NCBI RefSeq assembly: GCF_017168235.1
Contig: NZ_JABFAO010000004.1
Span: forward strand, 463,641 to 527,640
Length of the DNA: 64,000 bases
Source of the DNA: Rhodococcus sp. KRD197
GTDB lineage: Bacteria; Actinomycetota; Actinomycetes; Mycobacteriales; Mycobacteriaceae
Direction of reading: 5' to 3'
Shown: positions 26,188 to 35,750 of the stretch, piece after piece
Layout of the letters: every line of letters begins with the position of its first letter
How positions within the stretch are numbered: position 1 is the first letter of the stretch
Notes under the pieces: generated by a model
Told to the model about the DNA's origin: nothing
Databases searched by the model: none
Seen by the model: only the letters and a program-made list of their open reading frames with translations
Made by a program: the position numbers and the translations under genes

Positions 26188-26556
26188 TCAGCGTTCGAGT
26201 CGCTGCCGGACTGTGGCGAGTCGCAGTTGAAGTTCCTGTTCGTCGATGACGCCGTGTGTCAACAGGGAATGTGCGAGGGCAACCAACTGATTCTCGGGGT
26301 AGGGGAGGTCCGAGTACGTCGACGCGGTGAGTAGGTCCTCTTCGTCACGGCGAGTCTTGAAGTCGGGGACCTTTGCGTCGCACGACGAACGGTCGAGGAC
26401 ATCGCAGAGGGCGTCCAGGCTCGTTTTCCACGGAGGAAGAGGGTTGCTCACCCCGTACTTGGCGGTCATCCGAGGCCACACATGGTCGCGTTGGACGATC
26501 TCGCGCAACACGCTGACATCGGGCGGGGGCGCCGAGTTGCTCATGGGGGTGCTCAC
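26188..26556 (-). CDS. Thiocyanate hydrolase/nitrile hydratase activator-like protein
   Basis: 122 residues from a GTG that overlaps the scnC stop (ATG at 26544 is the alternative). SLDALCDVLDR and ENQLVALAHSLLTHGVIDEQEL match the nitrile-hydratase beta N-terminal/activator fold. In Thiobacillus the scnBAC genes are followed by such an accessory gene (scnF) needed for cobalt insertion. The same order here supports that role. It may act as metallochaperone for ScnC. Confidence 0.75.
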   Translation of the reverse strand: MSTPMSNSAPPPDVSVLREIVQRDHVWPRMTAKYGVSNPLPPWKTSLDALCDVLDRSSCDAKVPDFKTRRDEEDLLTASTYSDLPYPENQLVALAHSLLTHGVIDEQELQLRLATVRQRLER

Positions 26557-27263
26557 TTTGCCGCAGGGTGGATTGCCGGACGGGTATCGGTGATCACGTT
26601 GGTGGTCACGCCCGGCTTGGGGAGCGTGACGCCGATGAGGCAATCACGCGTGATGATCTCGGTCAGCTGGTCCTCGTTCCACCCCTCGGTACCTTCCGGG
26701 CGGACCGGCATGACCATGAACCGGTGCTTCTGATTCGAATCCTGCACTCTGACTTCGACTTCGGCGGGAAGGTACAGGCCGAACTCGGCGAGGACCTGAC
26801 GCGGCCAGCGGACGAGGCGTCGCCGATAATTGGGTGTGCGGTACCACTCGGGCGAGTTGCCGAGAATGGGTCGCGGATAGCACGAACAGAGTGCGCAGAC
26901 GATGACGTGGTGGATCGTCTCGGTGCCCTTCAGTATTTCGAAAGCCGTGAAATCGCTGGGAGTGCCGAAACCGGTCGGTTCGAGCCAATCCACGCCGACT
27001 TCCTTGCTGGCCGACATCGGGTCGGAGAGTGCGAGCTGCTCGAACGAGGGATCGAGCCACGCCCTTGCGACCAGGCGCGCCGCTGGCGTGGGGCCGATCT
27101 GTTCGGCGAACTCGGTGAACAGGGGGTGCTCCTCGGCGGTGAAGATGCCCTTCTCGATGCACAGTTCGCGGAGGGCGATCTCGAGTACTTCGAAATCGGT
27201 GACCTCGTCGACCATCGGTGCGACAGTCCGTGCGTGGTCGTGGTCGTGGTCGTGGTCGGACAT
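26553..27263 (-). CDS. scnC: Thiocyanate hydrolase gamma subunit (catalytic, metal-binding)
   Basis: 236 residues of the nitrile hydratase alpha/SCNase gamma family, catalysing hydration of SCN- to COS and ammonia. The metal claw is VCALCSC (Cys123, Cys126, Ser127, Cys128), where the two later residues are normally oxidised Cys ligands. WYRTPNYRRRLVRW and QVLAEFG favour SCNase over nitrile hydratase. Ala replaces the usual Thr (Co) or Ser (Fe) after the first Cys. The N-terminus SDHDHDHDH may help metal capture. It lies 31 bp after the fused beta/alpha gene. Confidence 0.78.
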   Translation of the reverse strand: MSDHDHDHDHARTVAPMVDEVTDFEVLEIALRELCIEKGIFTAEEHPLFTEFAEQIGPTPAARLVARAWLDPSFEQLALSDPMSASKEVGVDWLEPTGFGTPSDFTAFEILKGTETIHHVIVCALCSCYPRPILGNSPEWYRTPNYRRRLVRWPRQVLAEFGLYLPAEVEVRVQDSNQKHRFMVMPVRPEGTEGWNEDQLTEIITRDCLIGVTLPKPGVTTNVITDTRPAIHPAAK

Positions 27264-27294
27264 CGAGCCTCCCGGGCGAGTGATGGGCGGACGC

Positions 27295-28134
27295 TCAGGC
27301 AGAAGCGCGCAGCCAGCGTTCCGGCAGTTCGGTTTGTAGGGTGTCTGAAGTAGTGCCGGTATAGCCGTGCCACAGCTGGGAAAGGTTGAATCGGACCACG
27401 TAGAACCACTCCGGGGTCGCGTCCGTGCGATCCCAGGTCTCGTCTTCCGGGGCGGGGCTCTCGTAGGCCACCGCAGCGATCTCGCCCGTCGCGCCTTGGA
27501 CGTATTCCGGGGTACGGGTGTAGAAGAGCGCAGGAAAATCGTGAACGACGACCGCATTGCCGACGCCGAACTTCGGCGGGCCGGCGCGTCCCGCGAATAC
27601 CTGCGGATCACCCTTCCCGACGGCGTGAACGTGGTGGGTGTTGCGTTTCACCTGCGAACCGTCGCCCTCGAACTTCGGGTGCGCCTCGGGTAGAGCGCCG
27701 TTCAGTCCGCCCTCGTATCGCTTCGTGACTTCTGTCAACCGCTCGCTCAGTTCGGCGGAACTGAGGTACTGCTTCTCGAGGAGTACGCGCGCGACGGCGA
27801 GAAGCCACCGCCCGTAGTACGGCAACCCGAGGTAGACGGCCCGTCCGACGTCGACGTTGCCGATCCGCCTGCGTTCCTCGGACAGCCACACACCGCGCCA
27901 TGCGAGTACCTCACAGATGACATAGGTCATGTGTTCCCAGTGTTCGTACTCTTTGTTCTCGTACTTCATGGGAGCGTCGGGCTCACCGCCGACGTCGTGT
28001 ACCGGTTTCATGTATGCCGCGAATCGGGCGTGGTCCAGCAAATCGGGGGTTGGGGCGTCGGGCAGCTCTGGATACGCCGACTTCAAGCGGGCGACGAGAT
28101 CGAGTTGTTCAGCGCGTACTGACGAATCGGTCAT
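27295..28134 (-). CDS. Fused thiocyanate hydrolase beta-alpha subunit
   Basis: 279 residues. Residues 47-136 (HDVGGEPDAPM...WEHMTYVICEVLAWRG) match the SCNase beta or nitrile-hydratase beta N-terminal half. A His-containing linker (about 137-185) leads to an SH3-like half (about 186-279; HDFPALFYTRTPEYVQGATG) matching SCNase alpha. In Thiobacillus these are two proteins; here they are one, as in the nitrile hydratase beta chain. It partners ScnC. A nitrile hydratase identity cannot be excluded. Confidence 0.75.
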   Translation of the reverse strand: MTDSSVRAEQLDLVARLKSAYPELPDAPTPDLLDHARFAAYMKPVHDVGGEPDAPMKYENKEYEHWEHMTYVICEVLAWRGVWLSEERRRIGNVDVGRAVYLGLPYYGRWLLAVARVLLEKQYLSSAELSERLTEVTKRYEGGLNGALPEAHPKFEGDGSQVKRNTHHVHAVGKGDPQVFAGRAGPPKFGVGNAVVVHDFPALFYTRTPEYVQGATGEIAAVAYESPAPEDETWDRTDATPEWFYVVRFNLSQLWHGYTGTTSDTLQTELPERWLRASA

Positions 28135-28365
28135 GAGAAGACGCTTTCGTGTTCCGGACGTGCTCGCTGTACTAGGAGACGCGACGACCGGTTCCGGCAT
28201 CGAAAAGACCCACTCGAAAATTCGATGTCGGTCGCGCATGCGGTTGCCGCACAGGGACCGTTGATACCCGTCCACATTCCCACATCTCAAGCGAACGCGT
28301 CGACGAATTCGTCAAAGTTCGTGCGGACGTCTGCTAGGCACAGCGGCGCTGGCGGAGGTGCGTCG

Positions 28366-28839
28366 TCAGAGATCGTCGAGGGTGACTATGCCGTCCTGGA
28401 GAGCTCTCGCGACGAGAGCTGCTTTGGTCGGAGCCGGTCGCCCGACGTTGGAGTATTTGTCGCGTATGCGGGTGAGGTGGGTGTTGACCGTTCCCAGCGC
28501 GATGTGGAGACGGGTGGCGACACCGAGTTTGGAGTCGCAGTCCAACCATGCTCTCAGTACGGTGATCTCTCGCTCGCTCAGTCCGGGCCTGGCGTAGGTC
28601 AGCGCAGGAGTTCCAGTCGACGCTGCCGGGACCTGAATTCTCGGCACACGAGTCGGTAGTGCGCCGCGGGAAGGTCTCGGGCCGAGCGGCGACCGGGCCC
28701 TATCGGGCACCGTCAGTCCGGCCTGGGCATGGGAGCGATGACTGGTCGGCACTGTGCGTTCTCCTTCATGTCCGAGCGCGTCGACGAGGAGTGTCGGAGT
28801 GTCCGCAATCTGACCATGGCCGTGAATTCGCTGCAACAC
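28366..28839 (-). CDS. LuxR-type HTH regulator
   Basis: 157 residues; the C-terminal 65 form a LuxR/GerE helix-turn-helix (LSEREITVLRAWLDCDSKLG...ALGTVNTHLTRIRDKY). The N-terminal part is low-complexity and has no receiver or autoinducer domain I can see, so the true start may lie later. Same strand and 231 bp upstream of the scn genes, which it may regulate. Confidence 0.72.
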   Translation of the reverse strand: MLQRIHGHGQIADTPTLLVDALGHEGERTVPTSHRSHAQAGLTVPDRARSPLGPRPSRGALPTRVPRIQVPAASTGTPALTYARPGLSEREITVLRAWLDCDSKLGVATRLHIALGTVNTHLTRIRDKYSNVGRPAPTKAALVARALQDGIVTLDDL

Positions 28840-28890
28840 AAACGGTTTCGACTACAGACTCGATACTGTCTTTCCGTCTACATCGAGCTA

Positions 28891-28902
28891 TAGTTGAAAC
28901 TA
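28891..28902. promoter_or_regulatory. Candidate operator between divergent regulators
   Basis: TAGTT-GA-AACTA dyad in AT-rich sequence between the LuxR-type gene and the tandem TetR gene, with TATAGTT repeated at 28932-28938. Confidence 0.35.
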
Positions 28903-28974
28903 AATTAGGCGATTCGTCCGGTTCGATTGGTATAGTTCTGCATCCATTCCGGTGTAGTTGACGCGCAGAGGCGG

Positions 28975-30240
28975 TTGTCGTTGAACTCCAGGTCGACCCC
29001 CCGAGAGCAACTTCTGCAGGCCGGATCGAGATTGTTGGGTCAGATCGACATGACCGATCTTGCGCGAGCGTTGTCGATCTCGGCCGTCGTGGACGAAGCC
29101 GGCCTGTCGCACCAAACTTTCCACAACACCTACCCCGGCAGCTCCCGCGCAGGTGGCACCGGCGGGAAAGAAGCATTTGTCGAGGACCTGCTCGACAACC
29201 TCACTGTGAACTACAGCGGCCTCGAAGCCGTTGATCACAATTGTGCCAAGCCGGGGGAATTGACTGGTCCGGCCTCGGCATTGTTCGACGATCTGGTGTC
29301 GGGGCTGATGCGTCGCCGCCTGATCGCAATACTGCTATCGGGTGACAACGACGGCGCGCGCAAGGCTGTCGCCCCGGAATTCGAGCGATTCGACGCCGAC
29401 TTTCGGACCGTGGTCGGCGAGGCGATTCAGTCCCGGGGTGGCTCGGTGCGCCAGCCTTTGTCGGTGGCAAGCTTGTCCGCGGTCCTCGGTGCACTCCTCG
29501 ACGGTCTCGCGCTCCGCGAGATGCTCACACCCGGGTCGATCGCGGCACGGGACGTCGCAACCGCGACCGAGTCCATCCTGCGGTGGGCAATCGATCCGCT
29601 GCATTCCGATCGCAACACCCCCGCGCCCGAGCCGATCGAGTCCGGCGACGACCTCAATCTGCTTCGGCCCGATCTGGAGGCAGACATCATCGCTGCCACC
29701 GAGACGTTGTTCGTAGACCACGGGTACTTTCTCGTCACTCTCGCCGATATAGCCGCGGCTGCACGTATCCGCGTCGATGACCTTCGTCGTCTGTTTCCGA
29801 GCAAGATCGACATCATCGTCGCCGCCTTGAAGCCGGAGTTCGACCGGGTGTTGCGATTGCGTCGAGCCGACGAAAAGCTTGGCGTGGATCCAGGTATCGC
29901 ATTGCAGCGCACGCTGATCTCGGTGGGGGAGTTCGTGATCGGCAATCGGGCGATGAGCTCAGGGATGCTTTTGGCTTTGAGTTTCGAACAGTTACAGCAG
30001 GTGAGCACAGTCACCACCGTGTTGGAGAATCTGTATCTACCGTCGGCAGTCGTCCCCATCCTCGAAAGCGGACGAGAGGCCGGAGTATTCGGCGAGGACG
30101 CACCGGTAATCGAGGTCGCCATCATGCTGACCAACAACGTCCTCTTCCGGTGCCTGACCCGGCCGAACGAGACAGCCAAGGACGTCGTCGACGGGGTGCT
30201 TCGGGTACTGATGCCAGGTGTCGCGACGCGGACGCTATGA
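28975..30240 (+). CDS. Tandem TetR-family regulator (two DNA-binding domains)
   Basis: 421 residues, twice the TetR length. The first TetR_N domain (about 8-60) contains LSISAVVDEAGLSHQTFHNTY; the second (about 228-280) contains LADIAAAARIRVDDLRRLFPSK; each is followed by a helical domain. TTG start with AGAGG upstream. The STAND NTPase gene begins within 41 bp of the stop, or overlaps it if its GTG start is used, so the two are probably an operon. Confidence 0.82.
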   Translation: MSLNSRSTPREQLLQAGSRLLGQIDMTDLARALSISAVVDEAGLSHQTFHNTYPGSSRAGGTGGKEAFVEDLLDNLTVNYSGLEAVDHNCAKPGELTGPASALFDDLVSGLMRRRLIAILLSGDNDGARKAVAPEFERFDADFRTVVGEAIQSRGGSVRQPLSVASLSAVLGALLDGLALREMLTPGSIAARDVATATESILRWAIDPLHSDRNTPAPEPIESGDDLNLLRPDLEADIIAATETLFVDHGYFLVTLADIAAAARIRVDDLRRLFPSKIDIIVAALKPEFDRVLRLRRADEKLGVDPGIALQRTLISVGEFVIGNRAMSSGMLLALSFEQLQQVSTVTTVLENLYLPSAVVPILESGREAGVFGEDAPVIEVAIMLTNNVLFRCLTRPNETAKDVVDGVLRVLMPGVATRTL

Positions 30241-30280
30241 GGCAGCCTCGGCTGCCTCGATACGCCTGCCCGACGCGCCG

Positions 30281-33200
30281 ATGACTGCGATCAGCTCCCC
30301 AGCACCTGGACACTGGCATCGCTTGAACAGGTTGTCCTTGCGTCTGCTCGACGACATCGGAACCCAGCGCATCGACGGTCGCGACGTGGGGGACTGGTAC
30401 GTGCGCCGCGATATCGAGACGGCGTTGCTGGATCGCATACTGGCGCTGGGATCCGAGCCGCAGATCATCGTAGGTGAGGCCGGGCATGGCAAGTCGACGC
30501 TGTTGTGGTCGTTGCACCGGGAACTGCGGCAGCACCAGCGATTTCCGCTACTCGTATCGGCCACCTGGCTACAACGCGGCGATGACGGCACCTACATCAC
30601 CTCGAGCGAGGACATCGTCTCGGCCATCGCCACCCAACCTGGGGCGATACTGCTTCTCGATACCGCAGACCTTTTGCTGCACAGCCCCTCCGCTCGCTAC
30701 GAGGTCATCGACCTGGTCGATGAGCTGGCGAGAGCAGGGGTACCCGTCGTTCTGACCACCCGACCGCAGGAGGGGCAGAGTCTGCCGCCCAACCTGGGGC
30801 ACAAAATCACGCTCGGCTCCTATTCTCGAGACAAGGAGCTACCGGCCGCAATCGCGTCCTTGATCGCCGAGTTCTCCACCGCAGGCTCTGTGGTGCCGGC
30901 AGACCCGGTCGCGGCGATCCAGTCCGCCCGTGCGCGCGGCATGCTGGTGGACGACGTGTGCACCAGTCCACTGCTGCTTCGGCTGCTGTTTTCCCTGGCC
31001 ACACCGCAATTCCCGCACCTCGAACTCGACGTCACCGGCCTCTACAACCTGTTCTGGTCGCGGCGGGTCATCACCGATCACCGCTCCGGACCGAATGTGC
31101 CCGCCGACGGCCAGGGCAACCTTGCGAGCACCGCCGGTTTCTTGGCGATCGCCATGCTGGCACTGGGAACTCCGGAGCCGCGTGTCGAGGTCCTCGTTCG
31201 GCGTGCCGCCCAGGCCGCGAAGTCCAGTGGCCAGGGAATCGATGAGGCCGCTTTGCATGGCCACGTTCGAACACTGTCGCGACGTGGTGTCCTGATCGCC
31301 ACCGAGGATCGTGTTCGGTTTCTGCATCAAACGTTCTTCGAATTTGCCGCTGCCCAAGGCCTTGCCGCCCGCGGCGCCGAGGCCGAACTGCCTCGACTGA
31401 TCGAGCGAATAACTGCGACGCCCGACGATTTGTTTCTCGGCGCCGTCGTCGAACAGGCCCTCGTCATCCTCGGGGCCGACCCGCTGGCCCGTCCCGCCGT
31501 CCGCGGGTGCTGCCGGGCTCTCATCGAGACTGCGCATCCCCACCTGATTTCGATCGCCATGACCGCCTGGGCGCATCACCCTTCGATTCTCGAACTCTCG
31601 GCCGACGTGGTCGCTCCCGTCACCGATGATCTGCTTCGCCGGTTCCTGCGCACACTGCCGCGCGTGCACAGTCACTCCGCCTCGGTCGCCGACCGCTTGC
31701 ACGAGCTGTGGTTTCAGCGACCATCGCTTCGTACCGCCATTGCCACTACTGCGGCATACCTCGCCGGACGCGCACCGGACGCGGCCGCCGCCCTTGTTCG
31801 CCGCACCGGGATGTACACCGAACTCGCCGGTACGCAGCAGGCCTACCTACGCTCGAACAGCGAACCCCACACCCTGCTCCAGAACCTGGCCCCGACAGCG
31901 CCGGATCTCGTCCGCGAAGCGGTCCTCGAGATAGTCGACGGTCTGACCGAGCCGGCGAAACAGGCAAAGAACGAGCGGACTCGGCAGGGTAAGCAGACCA
32001 TCGCACGCTATCTGTACATGGTCGCCGACCTGTGGATTTCGTTGGGGGACGACGAGTTTCTGGACGCACTCGAAGGTGTTGTCGGAGCCGTTCAGGCACG
32101 ATCCGGGGACAGTGACGCCGAAGTCATCCGTAACGCGCTAGCGGCCGTCATTGCCGCTGACCTTCGTCGCCGGGGTTGTGTCACCGTGGGTTGGCAACGC
32201 AGCTGGCTCGACTGGGTGGACGAGCTGTGCTCGAACCTCGAAATGCCTGGTGGAGACCAAGATCCGATCACCGGCGCCCGACTCATCGCAGTCGGCATTG
32301 TTCTTCGCGAGTTTCGAGCACCCGACCACGACGATGTCATCGATGCAACTCTCGCCAGGTTGTTCTCACTGTCCGGCGGCGCCGCGCCCAGACAACTCGC
32401 CCGCGGTTGCCTCTCCGAAATCCTCACCACAGATTCGCCCGCCCGAACATCTTTGATCGAGCTCCTGTCCGCCTCGCTCGACGGCCACCTGCCCGCCGAA
32501 CATCAGAACTTCGCACCGGGCGCCGGTTTGTGGGCGGCAGTGACACGTCAGACGTTGAGGGACCCGTCCATTCCCGTCGATGTCGTTCACCGGATCTTGT
32601 CGGCTTCGCTGCACACGTACGCCGACGACGACCGATTCTTCACCGCAGGCAATCATGTGGTCGCACTCGCCCCAGTAGCGATCGTGTGGGGTGAGAGCGC
32701 CGCAGCTACCGCAGCACGCACCCTTTCTGTCGTCGACGTGAGGAACAAACTCGACCGTCAGGCAGCGAACATCTTTCTCGATGGTGCACGCGATCGCGCC
32801 CACCAACAGCCGGACCAGCTGATCCCCGCGGCGTTGGCGATCGCCCGCCATGTCGGTCGCACCGGCACGGTCAAAGACTTGCTGCGGCACGAGGGCAACC
32901 ACGCCACCCTGCGAGCCCACGCGCCACTGCTGCAGCGCTGGACCGAAGAGTTGATCACGAGCAACGACAACGGCCAGCAAGACGGTGCCGACCTGCTCCG
33001 CCTGCTCATGGAACAGAACATCGCCACCCCGACGTTGGCCCAGCTGATGTCCTGGTTCGATCGGTCCACCAGCCCGCAAGGCAAAGCAAACCTGCTCACC
33101 ACGATCGGCATCTGTGCACGCCGGTCGGAGTCGATCGCCGACGCCGTCGCATTGTTCTCGCAATTCGTCACCACGGCAACAACTCCCGAGCCGCGAATCG

Positions 33201-34135
33201 CACCGAGTCCGGAGATGCGCTCTCAACCGGTCATCGCCGAGGCTGCTCGCGATGCGCTCCTGGAAAGTCTTGCACACCAGACTGGTTCGTTCACGGAGCT
33301 GTGGCCGACCATCTACGTGTTGACGTTCGCGCCGCGCTTGAACGGCACCCGTAAGAGCGACGTTGCCGGCCTTCGGCACCTGGGCCGGTTCCTTCGTACC
33401 GAAGCAGAGACCGGCCACATCGATGAGGCGATCGAGCATCTCGATGCCACGTGCGAAGCGCTTGCCGTACTGGACAGCAACCTCCGCGTCAAAGCCTCCA
33501 ACAAGCTCGAGGGGGCAGTCACGGCGATCCTGCGCCGCGCGCAGGACCGGCACTACGAGCAACTGGCTCGACTCGTCGGCACCGCACCTTCGCAAACCTC
33601 TGCGCAATTGATTCACGGGCTACTGGACTCAGCCTTGTTCGCCGACCGCGCGCGCGAACTCGGTCACCACCTGAACATCACCCCGCGCGTCATCGGCATC
33701 GGTACCTTCCCGGACATCCTCGTGCCCGTCGGAACAACACCACACCTTCCGCCGGCGTCGGTGCCAGAACACCCAGAACCTCGAGAACCCCCAGAGCTCA
33801 CTGTGAACGGCCACCAGGCCGCACGAGCAATCGAGAATCTCGCAGATCGGCGGCGAGACCTCGAAAGGGCCACTGACAATGCCTATCACGCGATCAGGCG
33901 TCACGCACACAGCGCGAACGACAAGCATCTCGCCTGGCAGCTCTTCGGTAAGTCGCAAGCCACGTTCTACCGACTCAAAGCCGGCCCGAACTGGCGCCCG
34001 CCCGCACGAGAGCTGTGTGCGGACATCGACCGGCACGGCGAGGCGATCGGCCAGTCGTTCGGTCTCACCGCGCTTCACCGGAATTTCACCGCCGCGGAAC
34101 AGGCCGTGGACGACGCCCGGCACTCTCGGCGTTGA
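30281..34135 (+). CDS. STAND/NACHT-like NTPase with long helical-repeat region
   Basis: 1,284 residues from the ATG at 30281 (an in-frame GTG at 30218 would overlap the TetR gene; neither has a good ribosome binding site). Walker A GEAGHGKST (about 65-73), Walker B AILLLDTADLL (about 122-132) and sensor VVLTTRP (about 156-162) form the NTPase. A winged-helix-like segment (LSRRGVLIATEDRVRFLHQT) follows, then about 900 residues of alpha-helical repeats. The C-terminus has an HTH-like stretch (HLAWQLFGKSQATFYRLKAG). No recognisable effector domain at the N-terminus. STAND ATPases act as ligand-triggered switches in regulation, cell death or phage defence; which applies is unknown. Confidence 0.8.
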   Translation: MTAISSPAPGHWHRLNRLSLRLLDDIGTQRIDGRDVGDWYVRRDIETALLDRILALGSEPQIIVGEAGHGKSTLLWSLHRELRQHQRFPLLVSATWLQRGDDGTYITSSEDIVSAIATQPGAILLLDTADLLLHSPSARYEVIDLVDELARAGVPVVLTTRPQEGQSLPPNLGHKITLGSYSRDKELPAAIASLIAEFSTAGSVVPADPVAAIQSARARGMLVDDVCTSPLLLRLLFSLATPQFPHLELDVTGLYNLFWSRRVITDHRSGPNVPADGQGNLASTAGFLAIAMLALGTPEPRVEVLVRRAAQAAKSSGQGIDEAALHGHVRTLSRRGVLIATEDRVRFLHQTFFEFAAAQGLAARGAEAELPRLIERITATPDDLFLGAVVEQALVILGADPLARPAVRGCCRALIETAHPHLISIAMTAWAHHPSILELSADVVAPVTDDLLRRFLRTLPRVHSHSASVADRLHELWFQRPSLRTAIATTAAYLAGRAPDAAAALVRRTGMYTELAGTQQAYLRSNSEPHTLLQNLAPTAPDLVREAVLEIVDGLTEPAKQAKNERTRQGKQTIARYLYMVADLWISLGDDEFLDALEGVVGAVQARSGDSDAEVIRNALAAVIAADLRRRGCVTVGWQRSWLDWVDELCSNLEMPGGDQDPITGARLIAVGIVLREFRAPDHDDVIDATLARLFSLSGGAAPRQLARGCLSEILTTDSPARTSLIELLSASLDGHLPAEHQNFAPGAGLWAAVTRQTLRDPSIPVDVVHRILSASLHTYADDDRFFTAGNHVVALAPVAIVWGESAAATAARTLSVVDVRNKLDRQAANIFLDGARDRAHQQPDQLIPAALAIARHVGRTGTVKDLLRHEGNHATLRAHAPLLQRWTEELITSNDNGQQDGADLLRLLMEQNIATPTLAQLMSWFDRSTSPQGKANLLTTIGICARRSESIADAVALFSQFVTTATTPEPRIAPSPEMRSQPVIAEAARDALLESLAHQTGSFTELWPTIYVLTFAPRLNGTRKSDVAGLRHLGRFLRTEAETGHIDEAIEHLDATCEALAVLDSNLRVKASNKLEGAVTAILRRAQDRHYEQLARLVGTAPSQTSAQLIHGLLDSALFADRARELGHHLNITPRVIGIGTFPDILVPVGTTPHLPPASVPEHPEPREPPELTVNGHQAARAIENLADRRRDLERATDNAYHAIRRHAHSANDKHLAWQLFGKSQATFYRLKAGPNWRPPARELCADIDRHGEAIGQSFGLTALHRNFTAAEQAVDDARHSRR

Positions 34136-34304
34136 CAGCCGAAACCAGCTGATCAGAGCGGCTTTCGACGCACTCGCGCACATTTCCGAACTTCATGAAC
34201 AGGTGAAGACGGCGGTGTGCGCGGTGAAGTTCTGAAGTCCACATCAGATGTTCCGGCCGCCCGTCCGACGCGGCAGCACCGGGACATGATCGAAAGGTCC
34301 ATCC

Positions 34305-35729
34305 ATGACCACGGCCGACACTCGCGACCCCGTCCACGCCGCACTTCAGCTCGTCCGGTCCATTGCCCTCTCTGTGCCCGCATATCGCCGCTTTCTCGAA
34401 GAACACGGCATCGAGGTGGACACCATCAGCACGATGAACGACCTGACGCAGCTGCCGACCACCTCCAAGGACACATACCGCCGCACCAATATTCTGGCCG
34501 ACCTTCAGCCCGGACGACCGGAGGATGTCGAAACCATCTCCTGCAGCGCCGGCTCGTCCGGCACCCCGACATTCTGGCCGCGAGGTCAGCGCAGCACCGA
34601 TCACGGTGCGTCGATGTTCGGACACGTTCTACGCGAGAGTGCCGATACCGAGCGTCGGACGGCCCTGGCGCTGGTGACGTTCCCCCTCGGCCCCTACGTC
34701 GGGGGGACGTTCATGTACGCCATGCTGCTCGAACTCCGCAGGCGTGGGCACCGATTGTCCATCGCTACGCCCGGCATGGATGCCACAGCTATAGCCGAGG
34801 TGGTATCCGAGGCCGGCGAGAGCTACGAGCAGATCGTCATCTTCGCGTACCCGCCGATCGCTCGGGATCTGCTCGATACCTACGGTGACCTTCTGCAACG
34901 ACACGATGTGGTGATCATCGTCGGCGGCGAACCGGTCAGCGAGGCCTGGCGTTCGCTCGTTCACGAGATGCTCGGTGACAGTGGCGGCGACCGTGTCCGG
35001 GTGGTGTACGGGGCGACCGACGTCGGATTCGTCGGCTACGAGACTGCCGCCACGATCGCCATCCGATCTGCGTCCGCGCGCGATCCGAAGCTGAACCAGA
35101 CCATGTTCGGCGCCGAGTACACCGCCGGAGAGCTCGTGCAGCAACCCGCATTCGTGCAGTACCAACCCGAGTTCACGTACATCGAAGTCGACGCCGACGG
35201 ATATCTCCTCTTCACCGTCGGGGGAGTACTCCCGCTGGTGCGCTACCGCGTCAACGACCGGGGCGAGACAATGGCCGGCGAAGTGGTACGTGAACGGCTC
35301 GAAAACGCCGGATACAGTGCTCTCGCACACGGAATCGACCCCAACGGGTCCTACCTGTTGGTTCAAGGCCGCACTGATGTCGCGGCGATCTACAGTGCCG
35401 TCAACATCTACCCCGACTACTTCCGCCCGGCCGTGGAGCACATCTCGTTGGCGACTCGGCTGACGGGACGCTTCATCGCCCGGTGCGAGGTCGACGAAAG
35501 TCAACGCCAGACGCTGGTACTCGAAGTCGAACTACGCTCGCAGCAGCAACCCGACTCGGATACCGCCGAACACGTCAGAGAACTTTCCATAGCCAGCCTG
35601 CGACAACTGAGCGCGGAGTACCGCGTCGTCCACGATCAGAAAGGTCGCGACGCCGAACCGGTCGTACGACTCAAACCGTTTCGTTCCGACGGGTTCGTCA
35701 CCGGCGGGAAGCAGAAGTCGATCCAGTAG
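34305..35729 (+). CDS. PaaK-like adenylate-forming enzyme
   Basis: 474 residues of the phenylacetate-CoA ligase/LuxE-type ANL subgroup. The phosphate-binding loop is SCSAGSSGTPTFWPRGQR, followed by VVYGATDVGF and VPLVRYRVND-like motifs, with a C-terminal domain (YSAVNIYPDYFRPAVE) as in PaaK. It would activate an aromatic or other acid, but the substrate is not evident. Stands 169 bp after the STAND gene and converges on the prm regulator gene. Confidence 0.82.
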   Translation: MTTADTRDPVHAALQLVRSIALSVPAYRRFLEEHGIEVDTISTMNDLTQLPTTSKDTYRRTNILADLQPGRPEDVETISCSAGSSGTPTFWPRGQRSTDHGASMFGHVLRESADTERRTALALVTFPLGPYVGGTFMYAMLLELRRRGHRLSIATPGMDATAIAEVVSEAGESYEQIVIFAYPPIARDLLDTYGDLLQRHDVVIIVGGEPVSEAWRSLVHEMLGDSGGDRVRVVYGATDVGFVGYETAATIAIRSASARDPKLNQTMFGAEYTAGELVQQPAFVQYQPEFTYIEVDADGYLLFTVGGVLPLVRYRVNDRGETMAGEVVRERLENAGYSALAHGIDPNGSYLLVQGRTDVAAIYSAVNIYPDYFRPAVEHISLATRLTGRFIARCEVDESQRQTLVLEVELRSQQQPDSDTAEHVRELSIASLRQLSAEYRVVHDQKGRDAEPVVRLKPFRSDGFVTGGKQKSIQ

Positions 35730-35750
35730 CCGACCGGCCGAGCGCGGCCA

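Noticed and set aside
32366-33616. 416-codon antisense frame within the STAND NTPase gene
   Set aside because: Shadow of a well-supported gene; no start signal and no family.
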